Shown: one piece after another, positions 25,203 to 37,959 of the stretch | How positions within the stretch are numbered: position 1 is the stretch's first letter | Layout of the letters: the number at the start of each line of letters is the position of its first letter | NCBI GenBank assembly: GCA_047833665.1 | Contig: CP181261.1 | Span: forward strand, 620,001 to 684,000 | Source: Caproicibacter sp047833665 | Lineage (GTDB): Bacteria; Bacillota; Clostridia; Oscillospirales; Acutalibacteraceae | DNA: 64,000 nt | Direction of reading: 5' to 3' | Position numbers and translations under genes: made by a program | Notes under the pieces: model-generated | Seen by the model: the letters and a program-made list of their open reading frames with translations, nothing else | The model's database searches: none | Told to the model about the DNA's origin: nothing

Positions 25203-25373
25203 GCAAATTTACAAATTGTACAGCTACATTATTATATTGGAAATAGCATAGGTTGTCAAGACGCAAAGAAATAGGAAAATGAGATTTTCATAAAAATATC
25301 GTTTTTATCGTCATCGTTTATTTTTTTGTGATATACTACTATAAGAAAATAAAAAATAGGATGGGAAGGGAAC

Positions 25374-26837
25374 ATGAAAAGTAACAATACATATATTAAG
25401 ATTGTGGCAATTTTAATGGTATGTATCGTTTCTTTACAGCTAACCGGCTGTGGGCGCTATGCTGATTTGCAAAATAACAATACGTCTTCTGCCGGGCAGA
25501 TATCTTCTGCTGTTTCATCTGATTCTCAAACAGAAGAAACATCTGCGGTTTCTTCGGAATCGTCTCAATTAACAAGTTCGGCTTCTATTTCATCCGCCGC
25601 TCCTAAATCTGCTGCTTCTAAATCTGCATCAAAAGTAAAAACGCCTCAGGTCATTTCGGAAACGGAAGATTTGAAGGCAATAAAACGCCTAAGTGTACAG
25701 AAAGCTGCTCTATCATCGGAAAACTATACACCGGTTAATCAGAACAGCGGGTACCAATCGCTGACTTCTGAGCCGGAGAGAACACTGTATAAGTTGATAG
25801 GGAACAGTGTGTATCAGGTTGCAAACACTAAAACATCCAGCGGTTATGCCCCTGTTGGACAGATTTCCATCCCGGCAAAGCTGACGGAGGCGCAAATCCG
25901 TTTGACAGTAACGGCTTATCTTGATGATCATCCTCAGGTGTTCTGGATTGCAAATGCGTTTTCCTATGCGGTAAGCGGCAATCAGACCATATTGCAGTTG
26001 TATTCAGAACTCACGCAGCGCGAATGCAATGCCGCTTTGTTGGCGTTTAACGGAAAGGTGCAGTCTATTCTTCAATCTATCCCATCGGGTTTGAGTGAAT
26101 TTGAACGTGAAGAATACTTATTTGATTACATAACGAGCAATTGCGTCTATACTGATACTGCGGATGGAAGCGACGAGAACTGGAAACTATTCACAGCATA
26201 TGGTGCGTTGGTGGACGGCCAAGCGGTGTGTGAAGGGTATTCGAGGGCTATGCTTTTGCTCAGCGGTTATGTTGGTTTGCCGTGCGTGTTAATTCGCGGT
26301 ACCGGAGATGGTATTCCACATATGTGGAATGGTATCAAAATCAACGGGAATTGGTATCATCTTGATCTTACATGGTGCGACAGTTCTCACTTGATTTATA
26401 ACTATTTTAATATTAATGATTCAACGCTCAAACTTACGCACACTATAGCTCCTATTTTTTCTTCCCTGACGGATGAACAGATCTGTAGTTCCGGTTCTAT
26501 TTTTAATTTGACTTTGCCTGTTTGTTCTTCAACAGATGAGAACTATTTTCAGAAAAAGGGGATTGTAATATCCACTTTGGATTCTTCTGCAGATGAAGAG
26601 GTAGTAACAGCTATTGCCACTCAGATGAAAATGAGGAAAACAACAATCGCGTTTCACATAGCGGCCGGCGATTACGACACCATTATCAAAGATCTGCTTT
26701 CTGCAAAACCATACAAGATGGCGTCCTATTTAAAGAGTGCTGCCGATCAAGCCGGAGTGACATTAAATTGGCAGAATATTTCTTATGTTACTGATAAAGC
26801 TAATATGGGACTCAATGTTTTTATAGCGTACCAATAG
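25374..26837 (+). CDS. lipoprotein with transglutaminase-like domain
   Basis: The 487-residue protein has a signal peptide and lipobox (QLTGCG, Cys near residue 26). A long low-complexity Ser/Ala/Thr/Lys linker follows (about 35-90), then an intermediate region (about 105-240) and a transglutaminase-like core (about 245-345). The papain-type triad is visible: Cys in AVCEGYSRAM, His in PHMWNGIKI, Asp in HLDLTWCD. Such surface proteins act as proteases or cross-linking enzymes in Clostridia. The C-terminal part (about 390-487) is unassigned. GGGAAGGGAAC precedes the ATG. It lies just upstream of the rRNA operon promoter. Confidence 0.88.
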   Translation: MKSNNTYIKIVAILMVCIVSLQLTGCGRYADLQNNNTSSAGQISSAVSSDSQTEETSAVSSESSQLTSSASISSAAPKSAASKSASKVKTPQVISETEDLKAIKRLSVQKAALSSENYTPVNQNSGYQSLTSEPERTLYKLIGNSVYQVANTKTSSGYAPVGQISIPAKLTEAQIRLTVTAYLDDHPQVFWIANAFSYAVSGNQTILQLYSELTQRECNAALLAFNGKVQSILQSIPSGLSEFEREEYLFDYITSNCVYTDTADGSDENWKLFTAYGALVDGQAVCEGYSRAMLLLSGYVGLPCVLIRGTGDGIPHMWNGIKINGNWYHLDLTWCDSSHLIYNYFNINDSTLKLTHTIAPIFSSLTDEQICSSGSIFNLTLPVCSSTDENYFQKKGIVISTLDSSADEEVVTAIATQMKMRKTTIAFHIAAGDYDTIIKDLLSAKPYKMASYLKSAADQAGVTLNWQNISYVTDKANMGLNVFIAYQ

Positions 26838-26893
26838 GTTATTTTCTAAAAAATCATCAAAATAAAAACTGATAAAAAAATTGAAAAAAAGGG

Positions 26894-26922
26894 TTGACAA
26901 GAGGGTGGTGTTTTGGTATTAT
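26894..26922 (+). promoter_or_regulatory. promoter of the rRNA operon
   Basis: A perfect TTGACA, a 17-base spacer and TATTAT. It lies about 255 bases upstream of the 16S 5' end, the usual distance for an rrn leader. The rest of 26838-27175 is leader, with the 5' arm of the 16S processing stem at 26990-27009. Confidence 0.8.
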
Positions 26923-26989
26923 AGTGGAGCGCCTTACGGAAAGGGCGCTGCGGAAAGAGAGTTCGAAAGAGCCCGAAAGCCGCATGGGA

Positions 26990-27009
26990 CCTTGAAAATT
27001 AAACAACGA
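26990..27009 (+). other. 5' arm of the 16S rRNA processing stem
   Basis: This 20-base segment, beginning CCTTGAAAATTAAAC, is complementary at 19 of 20 positions to 28764-28783 beyond the 16S 3' end. The two would form the long helix cut by RNase III during pre-16S maturation. Confidence 0.75.
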
Positions 27010-27175
27010 GAGAAGAAGAGGAACCCGTAAAGGACGAGAGTGAAAAAGTACTTTCGGACGAAAGAGAAGGACAACTCTTTTGAAAAAACCAAAGCGATAC
27101 GTCAGAGTATCGGAGCGAGAAAGAGCCAAAGAGCTCTAAGATAGATATAGACGCCGAAAGGCGAGTATATACCAT

Positions 27176-28697
<1,522 letters not shown>

Positions 28698-28763
28698 TGG
28701 AGAAAAGGACAGACGGAAGGTTTGTTCTAATCCAAGGTCAGTTACGGAAAACTCTTCTTTGAA

Positions 28764-28783
28764 TCGTTGTTTAATTTTGAAGG
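28764..28783 (+). other. 3' arm of the 16S rRNA processing stem
   Basis: Pairs with 26990-27009. Its core is TCGTTGTTTAATTTT. Confidence 0.75.
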
Positions 28784-28874
28784 CCCCAAAAGCTTTCGGA
28801 AACGGAAGCGGAAAGAGTCTTCAAGAAGTGGAGTCGAGAACGACCAACAGTTGAATAGAGCTCCTGAGAGATAT

Positions 28875-28950
28875 GGGGGTATAGCTCAGCTGGGAGAGCG
28901 CCTGCTTTGCAAGCAGGAGGTCAACGGTTCGATCCCGTTTATCTCCACCA
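28875..28950 (+). tRNA. tRNA-Ala(TGC)
   Basis: Anticodon loop TTTGCAA gives TGC. The acceptor arms are GGGGGTA and TATCTCC with encoded ACCA. It is the first tRNA of the 16S-23S spacer. Confidence 0.95.
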
Positions 28951-29082
28951 GCGGACGAAGTCCGCGGTTACGAACGCGCTGGAGCGAAAAGACAACAGAC
29001 GCGGAAAGGACCGCAGAGTAAGTCCCAAAGAACGGCTATTGTGGCTGCAGTAACACCGGATAGCCTCGATGCCGGGAAATAT

Positions 29083-29159
<77 letters not shown>

Positions 29160-29271
29160 CGGGTAACACCCGAGGGCAACCTTGGAGTGTAGGGCAATCA
29201 TAAAGGTATTGCCAAAACCCAAAATAAGAAGTGCATATGATATTCGAAAGGATATTGTATGTGAGGTCGTA

Positions 29272-29290
29272 CCTTGAAAACTGAATAAAG
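29272..29290 (+). other. 5' arm of the 23S rRNA processing stem
   Basis: CCTTGAAAACTGAATAAAG is complementary, apart from one wobble position, to 32348-32365 after the 23S 3' end, forming the precursor-23S helix. Confidence 0.75.
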
Positions 29291-29366
29291 CGAGAAGCAG
29301 ATAAAGAGAGAAAGTAGTTATTCTAATATATTAGGGAACTACAATTTAGAAGAACCAAGATCACAT

Positions 29367-32303
<2,937 letters not shown>

Positions 32304-32347
32304 TTCTTTGGTTCATCTCATCCTTTTTCTCTCCTTTCCTGCTTTGC

Positions 32348-32365
32348 CTTTATTCAGTTTTCAGG
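32348..32365 (+). other. 3' arm of the 23S rRNA processing stem
   Basis: CTTTATTCAGTTTTCAGG pairs with 29272-29290. Confidence 0.75.
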
Positions 32366-32427
32366 GTATGAGTCCTGAAAGAGAAAAGATCGTATAAAAG
32401 GTGTTAGCGCCGGAGAAGCTGACGTAT

Positions 32428-32503
32428 GCACCATTAGCTCAGTTGGTAGAGCACCTGATTCTTAATCAGGGTGTCCCGGGTTCGAGTCCCTGATGGTGCA
32501 CCA
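32428..32503 (+). tRNA. tRNA-Lys(CTT)
   Basis: Anticodon loop TTCTTAA gives CTT. The acceptor arms are GCACCAT and ATGGTGC with encoded ACCA. It lies in the 23S-5S spacer of the rRNA operon. Confidence 0.95.
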
Positions 32504-32566
32504 AAGGTAAGTCGGAAAGGGGTCAGGGACCCTGACCTCCGGGCCGGCTGTAAAGGTAAGGATTAT

Positions 32567-32641
32567 GGCTCGTTGGTCAAGCGGTTAAGACATCGGCCTC
32601 TCACGCCGGTAACGGGGGTTCGATTCCCCCACGAGTCACCA
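32567..32641 (+). tRNA. tRNA-Glu(CTC)
   Basis: Anticodon loop CTCTCAC gives CTC. The acceptor begins GGCTCGT and ends ACGAGTC with encoded ACCA. It lies in the 23S-5S spacer. Confidence 0.93.
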
Positions 32642-32674
32642 GTGTTATGATTGACAATAAAATAAGTTAGATAT

Positions 32675-32791
32675 AGTTGGTGCCGATTGCGATGAGGGTA
32701 CACCCGTTCCCATACCGAACACGGAAGTTAAGCTCATCTGCGCCGAAGATACTTGGCTGGAAACGGCCTGGGACAATAGGTGGTGCCAACA
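32675..32791 (+). rRNA. rrf: 5S ribosomal RNA
   Basis: About 117 bases containing the conserved CCCGTTCCCATACCGAACAC block and GGAAGTTAAGCTC. The terminal helix TTGGTGCC pairs with GGTGCCAA. It lies between tRNA-Glu and tRNA-Asn. Confidence 0.95.
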
Positions 32792-32799
32792 TTGTATAT

Positions 32800-32875
32800 T
32801 CCTCGTTAGCTCAGCCGGTAGAGCATGCGGCTGTTAACCGCAGGGTCGTTGGTTCGAGTCCAACACGGGGAGCCA
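32800..32875 (+). tRNA. tRNA-Asn(GTT)
   Basis: Anticodon loop CTGTTAA gives GTT. The acceptor arms are TCCTCGT and ACGGGGA with encoded GCCA. It is the last gene of the rRNA operon. Confidence 0.95.
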
Positions 32876-32876
32876 T

Positions 32877-32911
32877 AAAGGATCGTCCACAAAAATGGAC
32901 GATCCTTTTTT
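32877..32911 (+). terminator. intrinsic terminator of the rRNA operon
   Basis: AAAGGATCGTCCA pairs with TGGACGATCCTTT around CAAAAA, followed by a T run. It starts one base after tRNA-Asn. Confidence 0.92.
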
Positions 32912-32918
32912 ATGTCTA

Positions 32919-33040
32919 GGCTCTATGTCAATAGTTGGGGTCACCCAAAATGGAAACACCGAATGGAGCGGCGTTAAGCTGCTCCATTTTTCGTTGAATG
33001 ATGGAACATATGAAGAATGCGATTGCGGAAGCGACGAAAA
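32919..33040. mobile_element. ISL3-like element remnant, outer part
   Basis: It begins with the ISL3 terminal GGCTCTATGTCAATAG and matches, with scattered differences, the first 122 bp of the intact copy at 35940. It is interrupted at GCGACGAAAA by the IS256-like copy 2. The sequence resumes at 35843. Confidence 0.85.
33031..33040. repeat. target-site duplication of IS256-like copy 2, left
   Basis: GCGACGAAAA here and at 35833-35842. The IS256 family normally duplicates 8-9 bp, so one or two matching bases may be chance or belong to the element. Confidence 0.8.
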
Positions 33041-34370
33041 GATAGAGTACAATAAAGTTCGCAATTTCATAAAGGCATAGAAAAGTCATTGGGACTCCGA
33101 TAAAATGAATGGTGATAAGACATTCAAAAAAGGAGAGATACCCAATGACTCACAAAAAGAATACCACAGATTTGACGGAATTGCTACTAAAATGTATGGC
33201 ACAGCCGGATCCAATGCTGTCGATGCTGGAATGGCTGTGTACCCGTCTGATGGAAGCAGAGGTCTCCGGTATTATTGGCGCGGAAAAGAATGCACACAAT
33301 CCGTCCCGCCGTGATTACCGCTGCGGCTATCGGCCACGTCGATTGGATACTCGTATGGGGACGATGTATCTGATGGTACCAAAACTCCGAAATCAGGGCT
33401 ATATCCCGTTTTTCGTAACAGAACGCAAGCGCAGTGAAGCAGCGCTGATTCAAGTGGTTCAAGAAGCGTTTGTGCAGGGTGTATCTACGCGAAAGATGGA
33501 GAAACTAGCTCGCAGTCTTGGAATTGAGAATCTTTCCCGCAGTCAAGTCAGTGAAATGACGAAAGGCCTTAACGAGCAGGTGCAGTACTTCCGCAGCCGG
33601 CCTCTGACGGGTCGCTATCCTGTCATTTGGACAGATGCACTGTATGAAAAAATTCGTATGGATGGCCGGGTCGTCAGCATGGCTGTGATGGTAGTTTGCG
33701 GCGTCAATGAACAGGGGCATAGGGATATCCTCGCCGTGGAGCCAATGCTCGATGAATCCAAAGAAAGTTATTCTCAATTGTTTCAAAGTCTTCTCGATCG
33801 TGGTCTGAAAATACCGCTCCTGGTGATTTCAGACGCAAATAAAGGGCTGATTGCAGCCATCCGTGAGAGTTTTCCGGGAGCCTCTTGGCAACGGTGCAAA
33901 GTCCATTTTATGCGAAATATTTTGGCTCATGTACCCCAGAAGGAAAAAGAATCCTTTGCGGCTCAGTTAAAAGAGATTTGGCTGGCACCTTCCGCTGAAA
34001 TAGCTAGACAACGCGCAGAGCAAATATCAGAACAGTATGGAAAACGCTTTCCAAAAGCAATTGAGCTTCTGCAAGATGGACTGGAAGATTCTCTAGCCTT
34101 CTATGCTTTTCCGGAACTCGATGCTCGCAAAATTTCCTCGACCAATATGTTGGAACGACTAAACAAGGAAATCCGCCGCAGAACCAGCGTAGTCGGAATA
34201 TTTCCCAATCCGGATTCCTACCTACGGTTGGTAACAACATGTCTCATGGAATATGCGGAAGACTGGTCTGTTTCTAGAGCATACTTAAACCCGAAATCCA
34301 TTCTTTCACTGTTAAACGTAGCCTAATTCATTTTTCGGAGCCCCTAAATTGCGAACTTCCCTTGACACTA
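33041..34370 (+). mobile_element. IS256-family-like element, copy 2
   Basis: A 1,330-bp element beginning GATAGAGTACAATAAAG and ending CTTGACACTA. Both ends share the inner block AAGTTCGCAATTT in inverted orientation. It is inserted in an ISL3 remnant, and its own right border has been hit by IS3-like copy 2. It is inverted relative to copy 1. Confidence 0.87.
33145..34326 (+). CDS. IS256-family (Mutator-type) transposase, copy 2
   Basis: A 393-residue intact transposase with the same motifs as copy 1: WTDALYEKIRMDGRVVS, SDANKGLIAAI, WQRCKVHFMRNILA and NMLERLNKEIRRR. The ATG at 33145 follows AAAGGAGAG. It differs from copy 1 at about half a dozen positions, for example SAEIARQ here and SAKIARQ there, and LVTTCLMEY here and LVTTHLMEY there. 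The copies are therefore close but not identical. Confidence 0.92.
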   Translation: MTHKKNTTDLTELLLKCMAQPDPMLSMLEWLCTRLMEAEVSGIIGAEKNAHNPSRRDYRCGYRPRRLDTRMGTMYLMVPKLRNQGYIPFFVTERKRSEAALIQVVQEAFVQGVSTRKMEKLARSLGIENLSRSQVSEMTKGLNEQVQYFRSRPLTGRYPVIWTDALYEKIRMDGRVVSMAVMVVCGVNEQGHRDILAVEPMLDESKESYSQLFQSLLDRGLKIPLLVISDANKGLIAAIRESFPGASWQRCKVHFMRNILAHVPQKEKESFAAQLKEIWLAPSAEIARQRAEQISEQYGKRFPKAIELLQDGLEDSLAFYAFPELDARKISSTNMLERLNKEIRRRTSVVGIFPNPDSYLRLVTTCLMEYAEDWSVSRAYLNPKSILSLLNVA

Positions 34371-35829
34371 GGGCCTGCGGACATTTTATTGGACTATATG
34401 GCTAATCCCATTTTGATTCTATATTCTGCTGGACTCAATCCTCCAAGAGATATTTTGATTCTCGTATCCCGATACCATACCATATAAGCTTCAATTTGCT
34501 GCATAAAATCTTCTACTGTGATACCTTGCCAAGAACGGCCGTAGAACATCTCATTCTTCATTCTTCCAAAAAACCTTCACAGGCTGAATTGTCCGGTGAA
34601 CACCCTTTTTGAGACATTGATCTGATCAATCCTGCCTTACGGGTTCGATCTATCCAGCCCGGCCATCGATAGTGACAGCCTCGATCTGAATGAATAATCG
34701 GATGCGCATCTTGAGGAAGTGCACTAATTGCACGATCCAGCATACGGTTTACCAATTGTGCGTCTGGTTTACAGCTAATGTTCCATGCTACCGGCATACC
34801 ATCATAGCAGTCAATAATAGGAGACAAATATACTTTTCCTGCTGGAATTGAGAACTCCGTCACATCAGTCAACCACTTCTGATTTGGCTTGTCAGCTCTG
34901 AAATTTCTTCGAATCACATTGGGTACTTCAGGGCTAATTTCTCCTTTGTAAGAGCAGTATTTCCTCTCTTTTCTGCCTTTCACAACCAAGCCATTTTCAC
35001 GCATAATTTGACGTATCACCTTTTCGGATAGGGTATAGCCCTCTCGGTTCAATACTATTTTAATTCTACGATATCCATATCTTTCCTTATTGTTGTGGAA
35101 TATGGTCGCAATAGCTTGATAATCATCTTTATGCTTCTTTGCAAAACTGACCCGTTTGTTTTGATAGTAATAGCTGCTCTTTGCCAGTTTGAGTTTTTTT
35201 ATCAATACAGGCAGTGGATACTTCTCTTTTAAGGCATCAACAATTACTGCCTTCTCCCTGTTGTTCAAGGGACTCTTGTTGACGCCGGGGTCTTTTTTTA
35301 GCACATCAATTGTTTTTTTCAGAATGTCAATTTCTAACTGCATATCTTGGATTTTTGCTTTCAGTTCATCAAGTTCCTCTGAAGATGCAGCTTTTCCTTC
35401 CGTCAGTTTCCCTCTGGCTCGCTCATTGGATGCATTCATTAATGCCGCAGCACCTTTCTGGATATATTTGCGCCGCCAGTTATATATACTTGCTGTGCTA
35501 TATCCCACTTCATTTGATACTAATTGTACATCTTCTCCCAGCTCAAAGCAACGGTGTAAAATCTCAAGCTTTAATTCTATAGGTGGATGGCGAGGGTGCT
35601 CCGGTGTATTATATCCACAAAAGGTGCATCGGTCTTCCGGCAACATTCGTTTTCGATTGATCCAATTGTATAGCGTTTGCCTGCGTGCCGGATATCCCAA
35701 AATCGTTATTGTTTTTGTTACCGATTTCGTTTCTTCATAAACCTCCAGGGCTTTGCGATATTGTTCCTCTGAATACATCCTCTATCTCCTTCCTGAGTGT
35801 ATTCAGTCCAACTTTTTGTCCGCACCCCC
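34371..35829 (-). mobile_element. IS3-family-like insertion sequence, copy 2 (frameshifted)
   Basis: A 1,459-bp element one base shorter than copy 1, with the same ends. The trinucleotide CTA flanks it on both sides (34368-34370 and 35830-35832), a normal 3-bp IS3-type target duplication. It is inserted exactly at the right border of IS256-like copy 2. Confidence 0.9.
34394..35778 (-). pseudogene. IS3-family transposase, frameshifted
   Basis: Sequence matches the intact copy at 15161-16546 except that a run of seven A on the plus strand is six here (near 34567-34572). The frame shifts right after SACEGF, producing a premature end (SACEGFLEE) at residue 406 and removing the last 55 residues, including the GRMKNE region after the catalytic Glu. 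The product is probably inactive unless slippage on the homopolymer restores the frame. Confidence 0.88.
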
Positions 35830-35832
35830 CTA

Positions 35833-35842
35833 GCGACGAAAA
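35833..35842. repeat. target-site duplication of IS256-like copy 2, right
   Basis: GCGACGAAAA, matching 33031-33040. It is now separated from the IS256-like element by IS3-like copy 2. Confidence 0.8.
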
Positions 35843-35939
35843 TTACGATAACCGTAGGCATTGCGTTTAAGAACCTTAATCTTGTTGTTAACCCCTTCGG
35901 TAAAACCGTTGGTGTAAGAGCAATCAAACGAATTTAGAA
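35843..35939. mobile_element. ISL3-like element remnant, inner part
   Basis: Continuation of the remnant at 32919-33040. It matches the 3' portion of the ISL3 transposase gene of the intact copy and stops at AATTTAGAA, where the intact ISL3 copy begins. The expected continuation is not found after the intact copy, so a deletion or recombination replaced it. Confidence 0.8.
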
Positions 35940-37321
35940 GGCTCTATGTCAATAGTTGGGGTAACCCAAAATGGAAACACCGGATGGAGCGGCGTTAAGC
36001 TGCTCCATTTTCCGTTGAATGATGGAACATGTGAAGAATACGATTGCGGAAGCGACGAAAATTACGATAACCGTAGGCATTGCGTTTGAGTACCTTAATC
36101 TTGTTGTTAACCCCTTCGGTAAAACCATTGGTGTAAGGACAATCAAACGAATTTAGAATACCTTTTGACCAGCGGACCATGGTATTTCCACAAGCAACAA
36201 ATCTTGAAAGTTCACTGTTTTGTGCGGCCATAATCCAATGGGATAGCGCTGTCCGTGCGGACACGCTGTCAGAAGATTCAAGGACTTTGAAAAACTGTTC
36301 TTTCAGAGAGTAGGCTGTCAGCAGACGGTTACTGGCATAGAGCATAAGATCGACCTGTTGCTTTTGCTCCGGAGTGAGAAATTGATATCGCTTGTTCAGT
36401 AAGATTCGGGAGCGTTTAAAATAAATTCTTCGGGTTTTACTGAATTTTTTCTGTTCTTCCTTGCGAACGGCTTCAAAGGCCCAAAATACTTGGCGAATGT
36501 AATGATATTTGTCAATGACATAATTGGAATCTTTAAAATATGTTTGAGCAATACTAGCATATGTACTCCACATATCGCTGACAAAATGTTTGGTTTGAGA
36601 ACGGTCAAGCTGGCCGAAATATTCTGTCAGTTTGTGGTTGTAACGAGCAGGAAGAATATCAAGGATTCGGTGACGGACCGGATCGGTCAGAATGCACTGA
36701 TATTTCTCGCCGCTTGTATTGCCTTTAAACTCATCAATCGATACAACTTCGGGTAATTTCTGCGGTTTACCATAGTTGATACAATCAAAAATCCGGATAA
36801 TAGTTGCAACCGAAAGATTTACTTCACGTGCTACACTGGTAAAAGAACGCACGTCGGAAAGCTTTGAAATGATATATGAGGCTAAACGGTTTGTCATGCG
36901 ATGATATCTAGGCAAAAACGAGTTATCTTCAAAGAAACGCTTTCCACAAGAATGGCAGCGATATCGGCGCTTTCGTAGAATCAGGGAGGTATGTTTGCCA
37001 AAAGCGGGAATGTCTTTTACTGTTTGACAACGGTAATCATGAACGTAGCTGGTTTGATGGCCACAACAGGGGCAAACATGCGGTTTTCTCGGTAACTCAA
37101 TAAAAATTTCCGTTTTATCAGGCAATTGCCTCACATTTTTTACGATTACCCCTTTTAATCCAAGCAATTTTTCGATAGAATGAGTACAGAGCATATCGAT
37201 GACCTCCCAAATGGTGGTGTGGTAATCTCCATTTTAAAGGTTTTTCATCGAATATGCTCTACTTTTTTTTACTCTTTTTCTCAGGCTCTATTCGTTACAC
37301 CCCAACATTTATTATAGAGCC
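35940..37321 (-). mobile_element. ISL3-family insertion sequence, intact
   Basis: A 1,382-bp element with imperfect 23-bp inverted repeats: GGCTCTATGTCAATAGTTGG at the left and GGCTCTATAATAAATGTTGG (inverse of the right end). Each continues GGT. It holds one full transposase gene. The flanks (ATTTAGAA left, TCTTTATT right) show no 8-bp duplication, in line with recombination with the adjacent ISL3 remnant. Confidence 0.9.
35995..37194 (-). CDS. ISL3-family transposase
   Basis: The 399-residue protein has the ISL3 layout. An N-terminal zinc-finger region carries HVCPCCGHQTSYVHDY (about 38-53) and RRYRCHSCGKRFFE (about 76-90). A helix-turn-helix with SVAREVNLSVATIIRIF follows. The DDE core has VSIDEFK, VSDMWSTYA and, near the C terminus, NGFTEGVNNKIKVLKRNAYGYRNFRRFRNRI. 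It is intact. Fragments of other ISL3 copies lie at 19030, 24372 and 32919. Confidence 0.93.
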   Translation of the reverse strand: MLCTHSIEKLLGLKGVIVKNVRQLPDKTEIFIELPRKPHVCPCCGHQTSYVHDYRCQTVKDIPAFGKHTSLILRKRRYRCHSCGKRFFEDNSFLPRYHRMTNRLASYIISKLSDVRSFTSVAREVNLSVATIIRIFDCINYGKPQKLPEVVSIDEFKGNTSGEKYQCILTDPVRHRILDILPARYNHKLTEYFGQLDRSQTKHFVSDMWSTYASIAQTYFKDSNYVIDKYHYIRQVFWAFEAVRKEEQKKFSKTRRIYFKRSRILLNKRYQFLTPEQKQQVDLMLYASNRLLTAYSLKEQFFKVLESSDSVSARTALSHWIMAAQNSELSRFVACGNTMVRWSKGILNSFDCPYTNGFTEGVNNKIKVLKRNAYGYRNFRRFRNRILHMFHHSTENGAA

Positions 37322-37339
37322 TCTTTATTATAAAAATCG

Positions 37340-37369
37340 TCATATTTCTCTGCTGTCTACCCAATACCT
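37340..37369 (+). promoter_or_regulatory. possible sigma-E promoter of spoIIID
   Basis: TCATATT fits the sigma-E -35 pattern. A weaker CAATACCT follows after 15 bases. It starts only 19 bases after the ISL3 element end, so any further upstream control region was displaced. Confidence 0.3.
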
Positions 37370-37431
37370 GTACTATTTTATTGCGCCCTCGCATATCTAT
37401 TAGCAATCGGATTCGTTTGGAGGGTGGAGCA

Positions 37432-37683
37432 GTGAAAGGTATTGTGGAAGAACGCGCTGTAGAATTGGGCGAATATATCATTCAAAACAAAGCTACCGTA
37501 CGCAGTACAGCAAAAAAATTTGGAGTGAGCAAAAGCACTGTACATAAAGATGTGGCCCAGCGTCTTAAAACCATTGATCCACAACTGCATAAAAAAGTGA
37601 AAATTATTCTTGAATACAATAAATCCCAACGCCATATCCGAGGTGGAATTGCCACACGGCTGAAATATAAAAAATTAATGTAA
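37432..37683 (+). CDS. spoIIID: sporulation transcriptional regulator SpoIIID
   Basis: SpoIIID is a small DNA-binding protein that acts in the mother cell during sporulation, switching genes between the sigma-E and sigma-K stages. The 83-residue product from the GTG at 37432 matches the family end to end: GIVEERAVELGEYII, the helix-turn-helix ATVRSTAKKFGVSKSTVHKDV, and the basic tail RHIRGGIATRLKYKK. GGAGGGTGGAGCA is the ribosome-binding site. The frame is open to 37381 but those residues are not part of the family. It marks the organism as a spore former. Confidence 0.95.
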   Translation: MKGIVEERAVELGEYIIQNKATVRSTAKKFGVSKSTVHKDVAQRLKTIDPQLHKKVKIILEYNKSQRHIRGGIATRLKYKKLM

Positions 37684-37736
37684 ATCGATGGACGTGCCGC
37701 CTAGTTATTATCTTAGAACGTAATTGATTTATCAGT

Positions 37737-37808
37737 TTAAGTCCCTTTCTTGTTTCCGTAGGGCCTGAAGTTTGTATTTAGGCTAGATGGAAACAGAGGG
37801 ACTTTTTA
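37737..37808 (+). terminator. intrinsic terminator downstream of spoIIID
   Basis: AAGTCCCTTTCTTGTTTCC pairs with GGAAACAGAGGGACTTTTT around a loop of about 32 bases. Confidence 0.75.
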
Positions 37809-37959
37809 CTTTATTATCATATTGGGACATGCTTTTTAAACATGCATAGACAACTTAAGAAAATTTTATTGTATATGCTGGAGGTATTCTAAACTATGGG
37901 TTATCCTGCCACTAAAATTTCTAAAATAGATTCGCGATCATTTTAGCTGCTTTAAATTT

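Larger units (their letters stand above)
24755..25258. repeat. tandem duplication containing tRNA-Pro (units 24755-25037 and 25038-25258)
   Basis: Unit 1 (24755-25037) and unit 2 (25038-25258) both run from CATAAAAATTATGAATTATG to GCATAGGTTGTCA and include a complete tRNA-Pro. They match closely except that unit 2 lacks 64 bp corresponding to 24818-24881 of unit 1. The lost piece contains the distal arm and T tract of the tRNA terminator. Confidence 0.9.

Noticed and set aside
24755..25258. A CRISPR-like or other spaced repeat array
   Set aside because: There are only two long direct units with a tRNA inside. No regular short repeats with unique spacers occur here or elsewhere in the window.
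24763..25266. A 167-aa reading frame across the tRNA-Pro duplication
   Set aside because: It is an internally repeated translation of tRNA and flanking sequence, created by the tandem duplication.
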